NCBI GenBank assembly: GCA_964603155.1
Contig: CAZRTZ010000006.1
Location: 1-63,165 of the forward strand
DNA: 63,165 nt
Origin: VAUL01 sp964603155
GTDB lineage: Bacteria; Desulfobacterota; Desulfuromonadia; Desulfuromonadales; BM103
Reading direction: 5' to 3'
A model generated the notes under the pieces. That model saw only the letters and a program-made list of their open reading frames with translations, did not search any database and was not told where the DNA came from. Shown piece by piece: positions 53,500 to 60,559 of the stretch; the stretch's first letter is position 1; each line of letters opens with the position of its first letter. Both the position numbers and the translations under genes were made by a program.

Positions 53500-54438
53500 G
53501 TGAGTCAACGCCGCCAGACGATGCCCTGCGCCACCCCCGTCAATCTAATCGTGATCCTGGGTCCAACGGCCTGTGGCAAGACCGCACTGGCGGTGGCCGC
53601 CGCGCGGCTTCTGCAGGGCGAGATCATGTCCGCCGACTCCCGCCAGGTTTTCCGGGGGATGGATCTCGGGACCGGCAAGGATCTCGACGCCTACGGCGAC
53701 GTCCCCCATCATCTGATCGACATCCGCGCTGCCGGCGAGGAGTTCAGCGTCTTCGATTTCCAGAAGTGCTTTCGAGAGGCGTTTAACCTGGTGACCGCAC
53801 GTGGCAGGCTGCCGATTCTCGTCGGTGGTACGGGGCTGTATCTCGACGCGGTCCTGCGCGGATACCGGCTGGTCGATGTCCCGGAAGACCCGGTTTTGCG
53901 CGCCGCGTTGTCTGCCTTGTCGGACGGCGAACTCAGACAGCGCCTCCTCACGCTGGCTCCCGATCAGCACAATACGACGGACCTTCTGCAGCGCGAGCGG
54001 TTGGTCCGCGCAATCGAGATCGCCATCTGCACATCCCGCGGCGCGACACAGGAGGTCGTCGAGTTGCCGGCGCTGGCCCCCCTGGTCTTCGGCATCAGGA
54101 TGGCCCGCGAGGAGCTGCGCAGGCGCATAACCGAAAGGCTCAGGCAGCGACTGGCGTTGGGGCTGGTCGACGAAGTCCGCTCCCTGCTCGCGTCCGGCGT
54201 CTCTGCGCAGCAGCTCGACAGCTATGGTCTCGAATACCGCTTCATCAGCCGCCATCTGCTGGGCGAGCTGAACCGCAACGACATGTTCCAGAAACTCAAC
54301 TCGGCCATCCACGATTTTGCCAAACGCCAGGAGACCTGGTTCAGGCGCATGGAAAAACACGGGGTGCCGATCCATTGGCTCGACGCGTCAGGGGATCTGC
54401 TGCAGCAGTTGCTGGCCGTGGTTCGCAGGCAGGGGTGA
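53500..54438 (+). CDS. miaA: tRNA dimethylallyltransferase
   Basis: A 312-residue MiaA that prenylates A37 of tRNAs reading UNN codons. P-loop GPTACGKTALAV lies at about residues 21-32, DSRQVFRGMDLGTGK near 46, HHLIDIRAAGEEFSVFDFQ near 70, and VGGTGLYLDAVLRG near 108. Substrate-tRNA residues at the C terminus are as usual (FAKRQETWFRR). GTG at 53500 has GGGAG in front. Confidence 0.92.
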   Translation: MSQRRQTMPCATPVNLIVILGPTACGKTALAVAAARLLQGEIMSADSRQVFRGMDLGTGKDLDAYGDVPHHLIDIRAAGEEFSVFDFQKCFREAFNLVTARGRLPILVGGTGLYLDAVLRGYRLVDVPEDPVLRAALSALSDGELRQRLLTLAPDQHNTTDLLQRERLVRAIEIAICTSRGATQEVVELPALAPLVFGIRMAREELRRRITERLRQRLALGLVDEVRSLLASGVSAQQLDSYGLEYRFISRHLLGELNRNDMFQKLNSAIHDFAKRQETWFRRMEKHGVPIHWLDASGDLLQQLLAVVRRQG

Positions 54439-54453
54439 TCACAAGGGGGGCTG

Positions 54454-54801
54454 ATGGAGAAGGACACCGGGCCGCGTGCACCATCACCACGCCAGACGAC
54501 GGTTCGCAAGGCGCTTGCCGATGCGCTGCGCGGTCACGGCCATACGGCCCACCAACTTTCGCAGATCGTCGGGATCCCGGAAAAGCTGGTGGCCGGGCAT
54601 CTGGACCATATCGCCCGCAGTCTTCCCGGGGGCGGCGAACGCCTCGCCGTGAGCAAGCCGACGTGTCTGGCCTGCGGCTATGTTTTTGCCGGCCGCGTCC
54701 GCCTGACCAGGCCATCCCGTTGCCCTGAATGCCGTGCTACCCACCTGTCGGATCCGGTCTTCTCCATCCGGCCGGCGGGGAAGGGTGGCGAAGACCGCTA
54801 G
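54454..54801 (+). CDS. winged-helix/zinc-ribbon regulator
   Basis: A 115-residue protein. Residues 15-65 look like an ArsR-type winged helix (TVRKALADALRGHGHTAHQL). A zinc-ribbon follows with C71, C74, C90 and C93 (CLACGYVF, CPECRATHLSDPVF). This fusion is known from small predicted transcriptional regulators in bacteria and archaea. DNA targets are unknown. It lies 15 bp after miaA and is convergent with the phosphatase gene. Confidence 0.75.
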   Translation: MEKDTGPRAPSPRQTTVRKALADALRGHGHTAHQLSQIVGIPEKLVAGHLDHIARSLPGGGERLAVSKPTCLACGYVFAGRVRLTRPSRCPECRATHLSDPVFSIRPAGKGGEDR

Positions 54802-54819
54802 CCGTTGCCGCCAGCGCAA

Positions 54820-55584
54820 CTAGGTGCTGCCCCAATTGCCGTGCAGGTCGATGACAATCGCCGTGCAGTCGTCGCTGAACTCGGCACCCCCTGCAAAGTC
54901 ACGCAGCCTTGCAAACAGACGGTCGAGGCACTCCAGGTGGTCGCCGTCGTCGTTGAGCAGAAAGCTGGCCAGGCGGTTGCTGCCGAACGGCTCCTGCGCC
55001 GTGTTGAGCAGTTCGATGATGCCGTCGGTATAGAGGAGGAGACGGTCCCCCCTGACGAGTTGTGTCGAACACATGGCGATCTCCGGGTCGGCAAAGAAAC
55101 CGATCGGCGGCGCAGTCTGGGTGAGGGTGAGCAGTTCGTTGCCGCGGCGGATGAGCGGGGGCGGGTGGCCGGCATTGACGTAATGCATTTGCAGGGTGTC
55201 GGGAGCGATGATGCCGAGGAACAGGGTCGATGAGAAGAGATGGTCCAGATCGTTGGAACGGTCGGCAAAGCCGCACAGAAAGCGGTTGGCCTGGCGTACG
55301 ATGTCGCGGACCGAGCGGAGCTGCATGGTGGAATTGTAGATAAAGCCGTACAGCAGCGACATCACCACCGAGGCCCCCAAACCGTGGCCGGTGACGTCGC
55401 CGATCAGCACGGTCAGGCAGTTTTCCGGCTTGTCGAGGAAGTCGAAGTAGTCGCCGCCGAGCCTTTCGGCCATGCGGTTCCTGACGCCGATGCAGTTCCA
55501 GGCACAGACCGGGGAGCTCTTCGGGAAGAGCAATTGCTGAATCTGTCCGGCGAGATTGAGGTCGTTACGGTATTTGCCGGGCAT
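54820..55584 (-). CDS. SpoIIE/RsbU-type PP2C phosphatase
   Basis: A 254-residue serine/threonine phosphatase with only the catalytic domain: RLGGDYFDFL near residue 43, LIGDVTGHGLGASVVM near 60, HYVNAGHPPPLI near 135, LLLYTDGIIELLN near 182 and DDCTAIVIDLHG at the end. The metal-binding aspartates are kept. In partner-switching systems such enzymes act on an anti-sigma antagonist; no sensor domain or partner is adjacent here. It lies 35 bp after the next gene upstream and may be co-transcribed. Confidence 0.88.
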   Translation of the reverse strand: MPGKYRNDLNLAGQIQQLLFPKSSPVCAWNCIGVRNRMAERLGGDYFDFLDKPENCLTVLIGDVTGHGLGASVVMSLLYGFIYNSTMQLRSVRDIVRQANRFLCGFADRSNDLDHLFSSTLFLGIIAPDTLQMHYVNAGHPPPLIRRGNELLTLTQTAPPIGFFADPEIAMCSTQLVRGDRLLLYTDGIIELLNTAQEPFGSNRLASFLLNDDGDHLECLDRLFARLRDFAGGAEFSDDCTAIVIDLHGNWGST

Positions 55585-55619
55585 GCTGACCTCCGCAGCA
55601 GATCGCTTCTGGCCGATGG

Positions 55620-56102
55620 TCAGGCCGGGCGACCCGGTTGCTCGAGCACAAACACCCCCTCGTCCACCGGACGGATCTCGCTGCTCGAGTAGGTGTAGAA
55701 CTCCCTGGCCTGCGGGTAGTGGAACAGAGCCGTCTCGTATTTCTCGGTGTTGCGTCCCGCTCCGCGTCCCAGGCAGCTGTGGATGGTGTCGCGGCTGTAG
55801 ATTCCCGAAGCCGGCACCATCACCTTCCAGACCGGTGTGCGTTCGCGCGCATGGAAGATATCCCCCGTCGCCTCAACGCACAGCGCCCGCTCCACTTCCA
55901 GCACGCAGTAACGCATGGGCTTGAGTTCGCCGCCAAGCAGTCCGGTGACGGACCGCTCGCGTTCGATGCGGGCAACGATCTCCTGCAGGTCGCTGCCGAG
56001 TTCGATGCACTCGGCATCCCCCTCCCACAGCGGCTGGAGGCGCAGCAGATAGAGCGTAACGGGGCGGGCGGCGATGATGGCAAACGGATCGTGGGCGGTC
56101 AT
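55620..56102 (-). CDS. conserved-looking hypothetical protein
   Basis: A 160-residue soluble protein of unknown family. Features are TLYLLRLQPLWEGDAECIELGS at about 16-36 and an acidic and aromatic C-terminal part (FYTYSSSEIRPVDEGVFVLEQPG). A promoter at 56154-56182 precedes it, and the phosphatase gene follows, so both may form one transcript. Confidence 0.7.
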   Translation of the reverse strand: MTAHDPFAIIAARPVTLYLLRLQPLWEGDAECIELGSDLQEIVARIERERSVTGLLGGELKPMRYCVLEVERALCVEATGDIFHARERTPVWKVMVPASGIYSRDTIHSCLGRGAGRNTEKYETALFHYPQAREFYTYSSSEIRPVDEGVFVLEQPGRPA

Positions 56103-56153
56103 GGCGCTCCGGTGCGGTTTGCTGCAGCGCTAAAGAGGTGTTCTTCTGTGTTC

Positions 56154-56182
56154 TGTCTAGCGTACACCCCCGCCCTTGTCAA
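56154..56182 (-). promoter_or_regulatory. promoter of the unknown gene/phosphatase unit
   Basis: On the minus strand TTGACA (56182-56177), 17-base spacer, TAGACA (56159-56154); start near 56147. Confidence 0.5.
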
Positions 56183-56306
56183 ATGGAGGAGGGGAAAGCC
56201 CGGTGGTGTGGTCAGATTGCGATCTTCTACGAGTGCGGGGCGTTGCGAACCAACTGCTTGATCAAATCCTGATCGGCAATATCAAGTCAATCCCGGTTCG
56301 GCGGAG

Positions 56307-56332
56307 CCCGGCGCTGACAACTCAGCGCCGGG
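56307..56332. repeat. orphan perfect hairpin
   Basis: CCCGGCGCTGA-CAAC-TCAGCGCCGGG, 11-bp perfect stem. On the plus strand CCGGGTTTTAA follows, which is terminator-like, yet no plus-strand gene leads into it. Confidence 0.7.
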
Positions 56333-56442
56333 CCGGGTTTTAACCGCGCGATCCGCATTGGGCGATTCGTCGAGGATGCCATCTGGATTGAGGCAGGAGC
56401 CCAGGAGGGAGGATTGCAGGAAGCGGGCATTCGCCTCAATGT

Positions 56443-56844
56443 TTACTTGCAGCGCAGGATCTTTTTCCCCGAATCAAAGAGGACTTCCATCTTGCGGCTG
56501 CCGCAATGCCGCTGCACCAGGCCAATACCGAAACTTGGATGTTTGATCGTGACGCCGACCCGGTAATCCATCTCCATGTTGTAGTCCTTAGCCAGAATGT
56601 TGTTTTTGGCGTGCTCGAGGTGATGGCGCTCCTCCGGCATGACGACCGGAGTGTCCGCGGCGCGTTTAGGGGCGGGTCGAACCACCTCTGGCGATCTGTA
56701 GCGATGGGTGCCCTGACAAGTGTTGCATTGCACCTTGGCGGGTTTATTGGCGGCCATGGCCACAATCACATGATTGGTGACCTTCTGGCACTTGGTGCAT
56801 CGGGCGTCAATGATGTCTCCGGCAGCCTGAACTGATTTATTCAT
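56443..56844 (-). CDS. zinc-ribbon/CarD-RNAP-interaction-like protein
   Basis: A 133-residue protein. N-terminal zinc ribbon with C16, C19, C40, C43 (CTKCQKV, CNTCQGTHRY), a Pro/Ala linker, and a C-terminal small beta domain (VGVTIKHPSFGIGLVQRH, KMEVLFDSGKKILRC), similar to CarD/TRCF-like Tudor domains. Possibly a regulator of transcription or of RNA binding; this is inference. ATG at 56844 has GGAG. It lies downstream of cspA on the same strand, beyond a terminator. Confidence 0.75.
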   Translation of the reverse strand: MNKSVQAAGDIIDARCTKCQKVTNHVIVAMAANKPAKVQCNTCQGTHRYRSPEVVRPAPKRAADTPVVMPEERHHLEHAKNNILAKDYNMEMDYRVGVTIKHPSFGIGLVQRHCGSRKMEVLFDSGKKILRCK

Positions 56845-56860
56845 GAGAATCTCCGTTGGC

Positions 56861-56895
56861 AATAAAAATAGCCCCGCGGGAAATCCGCAGGGCTA
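56861..56895 (-). terminator. intrinsic terminator of cspA
   Basis: On the minus strand TAGCCCTGCGG-ATTTC-CCGCGGGGCTA, stem with minor mismatches followed by TTTTTATT. It overlaps the leader of the next gene (ATG 56844). Confidence 0.8.
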
Positions 56896-56923
56896 CCTTG
56901 ATCCGTTTCGCGCGGGGAAGGGA

Positions 56924-57124
56924 TCAGATTCGGCTCACATTCGAGGCCTGCTGCCCCTTGGGGCCGTCGGCGACATCGAAACGCACGCGGTCACCTTCGG
57001 CGAGAGACTTGAAGCCGCTGCTTTGGATTTGAGAGAAGTGGACGAAGACATCCGCCCCGTTGTCCTGCTGGATGAAGCCAAAGCCTTTTGCATCGTTGAA
57101 CCACTTCACAATACCTTCTGCCAT
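56924..57124 (-). CDS. cold shock protein CspA family
   Basis: A 66-residue cold-shock domain: MAEGIVKWFNDAKGFGFI with RNP1 KGFGFI, then DVFVHFSQI (RNP2) and VRFDVADGPKGQQASNV. It binds single-stranded RNA and DNA and melts RNA structure. AAGGAGAT precedes the ATG. A terminator-like hairpin sits in the upstream leader (57192-57226). Confidence 0.95.
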   Translation of the reverse strand: MAEGIVKWFNDAKGFGFIQQDNGADVFVHFSQIQSSGFKSLAEGDRVRFDVADGPKGQQASNVSRI

Positions 57125-57671
57125 CGAAAATCTCCTTTTGTGTTCGTCTGAACACGGTCATGCTGTGCAAGTGTTGCCTGCTGTACCAAACAAAAAAACC
57201 ACCCAGCTGAAAGGCCTGTGTGGTTTCCCCTGACTGATTAACCTAAATAATCGTGTCGGCAAACTGTTGCACAAACTTTTAACTTGAACCGACCGTAGCA
57301 TGCGCGGCTTCACATGTGCAAGGCCGACTCGGGATTTTTGCGGAAATATCGGCGGATTATCGGGACGCTCCGGGTGGGTTCCGGGGTACTGCGGCCCTGC
57401 AGTTGACAACTATCCTGCCGGTTTTGCTCAGTAAAGACGGTTGGCCTGCGGAGTGAATCGGGCAGTAGCGCGGTTAAAATTATATTTTTTTCATACCCGT
57501 ACCAAGAAAGGCAGAAGGGATCTGCCGGTTGACTGGTCGAGCAACAAGTTAAACTGCGTCCCTTTAAACTCAAGACAGTTAATTATCACCACTTTCCTTG
57601 CTTCGCTCACAGTTTCATCGTACTGCCGGATCGATAACCAGTCAGAACCTGTCGTTTTCATGGTCAAAAGG
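57125..57671. other. 547-bp gap upstream of cspA
   Basis: The 100 bp next to cspA hold the leader with a terminator-like hairpin. The rest (57227-57671), partly AT-rich near 57475-57500, contains no reading frame or RNA gene that I recognise. A weak minus-strand promoter (TTGTGC, 17 bp, ATTATT) may lie around 57247-57275. Confidence 0.5.
57192..57226 (-). promoter_or_regulatory. terminator-like hairpin in the cspA leader
   Basis: On the minus strand AAACCACACAG (57226-57216), 9-base loop, CTGGGTGGTTT (57206-57196), one mismatch, then a run of seven T reaching 57192. It lies 68 bases before the cspA ATG, so any upstream promoter must read through it. Confidence 0.65.
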
Positions 57672-57707
57672 AAAAAAGCCCCTCCGCGTGAGCGGAAGGG
57701 CCTTTTT
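57672..57707 (-). terminator. terminator of the tRNA operon
   Basis: On the minus strand GCCCTTCCGC-TCAC-GCGGAGGGGC, 10-bp stem, followed by six T (57677-57672). The other side also ends in T, so it may work both ways. Confidence 0.88.
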
Positions 57708-57712
57708 CAACT

Positions 57713-57790
57713 TGGTATCCCGTAGCGGATTCGAACCGCTGTCGCCGCCGTGAAAGGGCGGTGTCCTGGGCCGGGCTAGACGAACGGGAC
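57713..57790 (-). tRNA. tRNA-Glu(UUC)
   Basis: A 78-nt gene including an encoded CCA (complement 57713-57715). The acceptor 5' arm GTCCCGT pairs with ACGGGAT (terminal G-U), the anticodon stem is CCGCC/GGCGG with loop CTTTCAC (anticodon TTC), and the T arm holds GGTTCGAATCC. Fits bacterial tRNA-Glu. Confidence 0.95.
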
Positions 57791-57845
57791 TCGAAGCATC
57801 TCAAGTTCCGGCGGGAAATGACCCCGCAGATACGCGATTTAAAAG

Positions 57846-57921
57846 TGGTGAGCCGGGGGGGGATCGAACCCACGACCATCTGATTAAAAGTCAGATGCTC
57901 TACCGACTGAGCTACCGGCTC
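57846..57921 (-). tRNA. tRNA-Lys(UUU)
   Basis: A 76-nt gene with encoded CCA (complement 57846-57848). Acceptor GAGCCGG/CCGGCTC, D arm with AGCTCAGTCGGTAGAGC, anticodon stem TCTGA/TCAGA with loop CTTTTAA (anticodon TTT), T arm GGTTCGATCC. It is 55 bp upstream of tRNA-Glu in the same operon. Confidence 0.95.
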
Positions 57922-57932
57922 ACAGACCGCCT

Positions 57933-57961
57933 TATATATAAGGCCGTGCGCAACGTGTCAA
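57933..57961 (-). promoter_or_regulatory. promoter of the tRNA-Lys/tRNA-Glu operon
   Basis: On the minus strand TTGACA (57961-57956), 17-base spacer, TATATA (57938-57933), almost consensus. The -10 lies inside a 14-bp perfect palindrome (57930-57943). The start is near 57926. Confidence 0.8.
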
Positions 57962-57983
57962 GTCTTTTCTTGACCTTTCTCGT

Positions 57984-59435
57984 TCAGTGCCCGCGCTTCT
58001 CCTCATGCACGATTTCGGCGGTGAAGCGGTACAGCTGGCCATCGCGCCACCCTTCGGGCGGGAGCCCGGCCTTGCGTGCCAGCTGGCGCAGGGTGGTGGT
58101 CAGGTCCCACCCCTGTTCCGGTGCCACCTGGGGGAGGAAGACGCTGCTGGTGCCGCGCGCCTGCAGATAGACGCCGTGGGTGCCGATGATAATCTGCTGC
58201 GGATCGTTGACCGGCTCGAGCGGCGAGAGCACGGTGACCTCGATACTCAGACCGGGAAGCTCTTCGGGACGGACCGGCGCAAAGCGCGGATCGCGCGTGG
58301 CGGCGGAAACCGCGTTGTTGCGCACCGAAAGGCACAGCGGCTCGACCGGCAGGATCGCGCCGATGCAGCCGCGCAGCTGGCCGTTCCTGTCGTTAAGGGT
58401 AACAAAGGCCGCACCGTCGGCGGCCAGGCGCGGATCGTCGCAGGCCGGCTCGGGGAGCGCTTCTCCCTTGACCCTGGCGGCGACGGCCTGGCGGGCGAGG
58501 CGTAGCAACTCGGCGCCGCGCGCCTTGGTCAGCGGTGTGCGGTAGAGCCCCATGGCCGCATAGCCGACCACCTTGGCGGTGTCGCCGCTCGCCGCCGAGG
58601 AGTCGGCATAGTGGAAGAGGTTGCCGTTGGTGGCGCCGGCGCCACGAGCCGCCAGCATGGTCAGCAGGAGCGGCCAGCCACCGCAGGCCTCCCCTTCCCG
58701 GCTGCGCAGGAGGGTCTCTAGTTCGCCCACCGCTATGCGCCTGACCGCATCAATCACCCGGGTATCCTTGCCGCGGGCGGTGGCGGCACTGTAGTAGTGG
58801 GAGAGGTCGGTGCTGCACACCAGCAGTGTCCCCGGATCGCTGCGCAGGAGCAGGGCGATCTGTGCCGCCAGCCCCTGAATGGTGGCGGCGGTGGGGGTGC
58901 CGATCAGGACCGGCACAATGGTGAACTCTCCCAGCACCCGCTGCAGGAACGGCAGCTGCACTTCCAACGAGTGTTCGGCGACAAATGGTTCGCTGGCGGC
59001 GCCGATTCCGGGGGCGGCGGCAAGGAGCTGGCCGGCCAGGGCCTCATCGATCGCCACCTCGCCCAAGGGGGTGCGCCAGCGCCCTTTGGCGTCGATGGCG
59101 GCGCCGCTGACCGGGACGCGATGGGCCGGGCCGACCAGGATCACGCGCCGGATGCCGCTGCCGCGCAGGCGCTTGTAGCTGTGGGCGGCGGTCGGGCCGG
59201 AGTAGACATAGCCGGCGTGCGGCACCACCAAGGCGCGCAACTCCCCCTCGGTGGCAGGGAGGGCGGCCGCGGCGAGAAAGCCGTCGACCGTGGCCTGCAG
59301 GATTTTGGCGTCGGCCGGGTAGAAGCTGCCGGCGACCGCTGGCGGACGGCTCGGGGCGGCGACGGCCAGGGTGGTCAGCAGCACAGGGACAAGGCTCATG
59401 GTCAGCATCCTGATCAGGGTCATGGGGGCCTTCAT
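57984..59435 (-). CDS. Memo-AMMECR1 fusion protein (AmmeMemoRadiSam systems B and A)
   Basis: A 483-residue two-domain protein with an N-terminal hydrophobic signal (MTLIRMLTMSLVPVLLTTLA, cleavage near AVAAPSR). Residues about 30-295 are a Memo domain with the three metal ligands of the family: His in VVPHAGYVYSG, His in VGPAHRVPV and Cys in EGEACGGWP; EHSLEVQLPFLQ and STDLSHYY are also kept. Residues about 310-478 are AMMECR1, with the invariant LRGCIG. The usual separate A and B proteins are fused here. The start overlaps the radical SAM stop by 4 bp. Function unknown; the signal suggests export. Confidence 0.88.
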   Translation of the reverse strand: MKAPMTLIRMLTMSLVPVLLTTLAVAAPSRPPAVAGSFYPADAKILQATVDGFLAAAALPATEGELRALVVPHAGYVYSGPTAAHSYKRLRGSGIRRVILVGPAHRVPVSGAAIDAKGRWRTPLGEVAIDEALAGQLLAAAPGIGAASEPFVAEHSLEVQLPFLQRVLGEFTIVPVLIGTPTAATIQGLAAQIALLLRSDPGTLLVCSTDLSHYYSAATARGKDTRVIDAVRRIAVGELETLLRSREGEACGGWPLLLTMLAARGAGATNGNLFHYADSSAASGDTAKVVGYAAMGLYRTPLTKARGAELLRLARQAVAARVKGEALPEPACDDPRLAADGAAFVTLNDRNGQLRGCIGAILPVEPLCLSVRNNAVSAATRDPRFAPVRPEELPGLSIEVTVLSPLEPVNDPQQIIIGTHGVYLQARGTSSVFLPQVAPEQGWDLTTTLRQLARKAGLPPEGWRDGQLYRFTAEIVHEEKRGH

Positions 59436-60550
59436 GCGGGGGCGAGACCGATGCCGGCGATTTTATAGCCGCAGGCGGCGCAGGCGCTCCCTTTAAGGTT
59501 CCGTGCCAGCACGCTGAAGCCGGCGCGGCTGATCACCTGTTGGCCGCAGCGCGGGCACCAGGTGTTGTTGGCCGGGTGGCCGGGGACGTTGCCGACATAG
59601 ACGTAGCGCAGCCCGGCCTTGAGGGCCAGGGCACGGGCGCGTTCCAGTGTCTCCACCGGGGTCGGCGGCACCGCGGTCATTTTGTAGAGCGGGAAGAAGC
59701 GCGAGAAATGCACAGGGGTGTCGGCGCCGAGGTTGTCGGCCACCCAGCGCGCCAGGCTGCCGAGCATCTCCGGCGAGTCGTTGTAGCCGGGGATCACCAG
59801 GTTGGTGATCTCGACCCATACGCCGCCGGCGCGCAGGCGCTTGAGGCTGGCGAGGACCGGCTCCAGAGTGGCCTCGCAGACCTCGGCGTAGAAGCGTTCG
59901 CTGAACCCTTTCAGATCGATATTGGCGGCATCGAGCAAGGGGATCAGCTCGTTGTGCGGCTCGGCGTTGATGTAGCCGTTGGAGTGACAGACCGAGAGGA
60001 TCCCCGCCTTGCGGTTGGCCCGGGCGGTGTCGAGCATGTACTCGAAGAAGGTGGTGGCTTCGGTGTAGGTGAAAGCCACGCTCCTGCTCCCTTTCATGGC
60101 CGCCAGCGGCGGAACCTGTGCGGGGGGGAGGAAGGTGTTGCGCGTCTCGGTCGGCGCGCGTTGGGAGATCTCCCAGTTCTGGCAGAATTTGCAGCGCAGG
60201 TTGCAGCCGGCACAGGCCAGGGAGAAGGAGGTGCTTTTCGGGTGGAACTGGTAGAAAGGCTTCTTTTCCACCGGGTCGACGTGAATGGAGCAGGGGAGGG
60301 AGTAGCCCAGGGTGTAGAGCGTTCCCGCCTCGTTGCGGCGGGCGCGGCAGAAGCCGCTGTTGCCGGGGCTCAACGTGCAGCGTCGCGGGCAGAGGGCGCA
60401 CTGCACGGTCCCCGTACCGTCGTCGAGCTTGCGGTAATGGCGGGCTTCCTGGAGCTGCGGGCGGTCGCCGGTGAGGAAGGCGCGGGCGTCGCGCTGCCAG
60501 GCGAGGGTGCCGGCCAAGGTGCCGGCCAAAAAGGTCCGACGCGAGAACAT
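59432..60550 (-). CDS. AmmeMemoRadiSam system radical SAM enzyme with Tat-like signal
   Basis: A 372-residue radical SAM protein. The N terminus MFSRRTFLAGTLAGTLAW matches the Tat consensus S/T-R-R-x-F-L. Cysteine pairs CALCPRRC near 50 and FCRARRNE precede the cluster site CNLRCKFCQNWEISQ near 118, followed by FTYTEATTFFEYML, IDLKGF and ITNLVIPGYND strands typical of the family. Two CxxC pairs near the C terminus (CPRCG, CAACG) form a probable zinc ribbon. It is translationally coupled to the Memo-AMMECR1 gene and 9 bp downstream of the SpeE-like gene. Confidence 0.88.
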   Translation of the reverse strand: MFSRRTFLAGTLAGTLAWQRDARAFLTGDRPQLQEARHYRKLDDGTGTVQCALCPRRCTLSPGNSGFCRARRNEAGTLYTLGYSLPCSIHVDPVEKKPFYQFHPKSTSFSLACAGCNLRCKFCQNWEISQRAPTETRNTFLPPAQVPPLAAMKGSRSVAFTYTEATTFFEYMLDTARANRKAGILSVCHSNGYINAEPHNELIPLLDAANIDLKGFSERFYAEVCEATLEPVLASLKRLRAGGVWVEITNLVIPGYNDSPEMLGSLARWVADNLGADTPVHFSRFFPLYKMTAVPPTPVETLERARALALKAGLRYVYVGNVPGHPANNTWCPRCGQQVISRAGFSVLARNLKGSACAACGYKIAGIGLAPA

Positions 60551-60559
60551 TTAAATATT

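Larger units (their letters stand above)
56103..56442. other. 340-bp gap without a gene
   Basis: It contains the promoter of the unknown gene (56154-56182) and a strong orphan hairpin (56307-56332). No reading frame of convincing quality was seen on either strand. Confidence 0.6.

Noticed and set aside
57664..57879. Small minus-strand reading frame over the tRNA genes
   Set aside because: It overlaps tRNA-Glu and the terminator and has no ribosome site.
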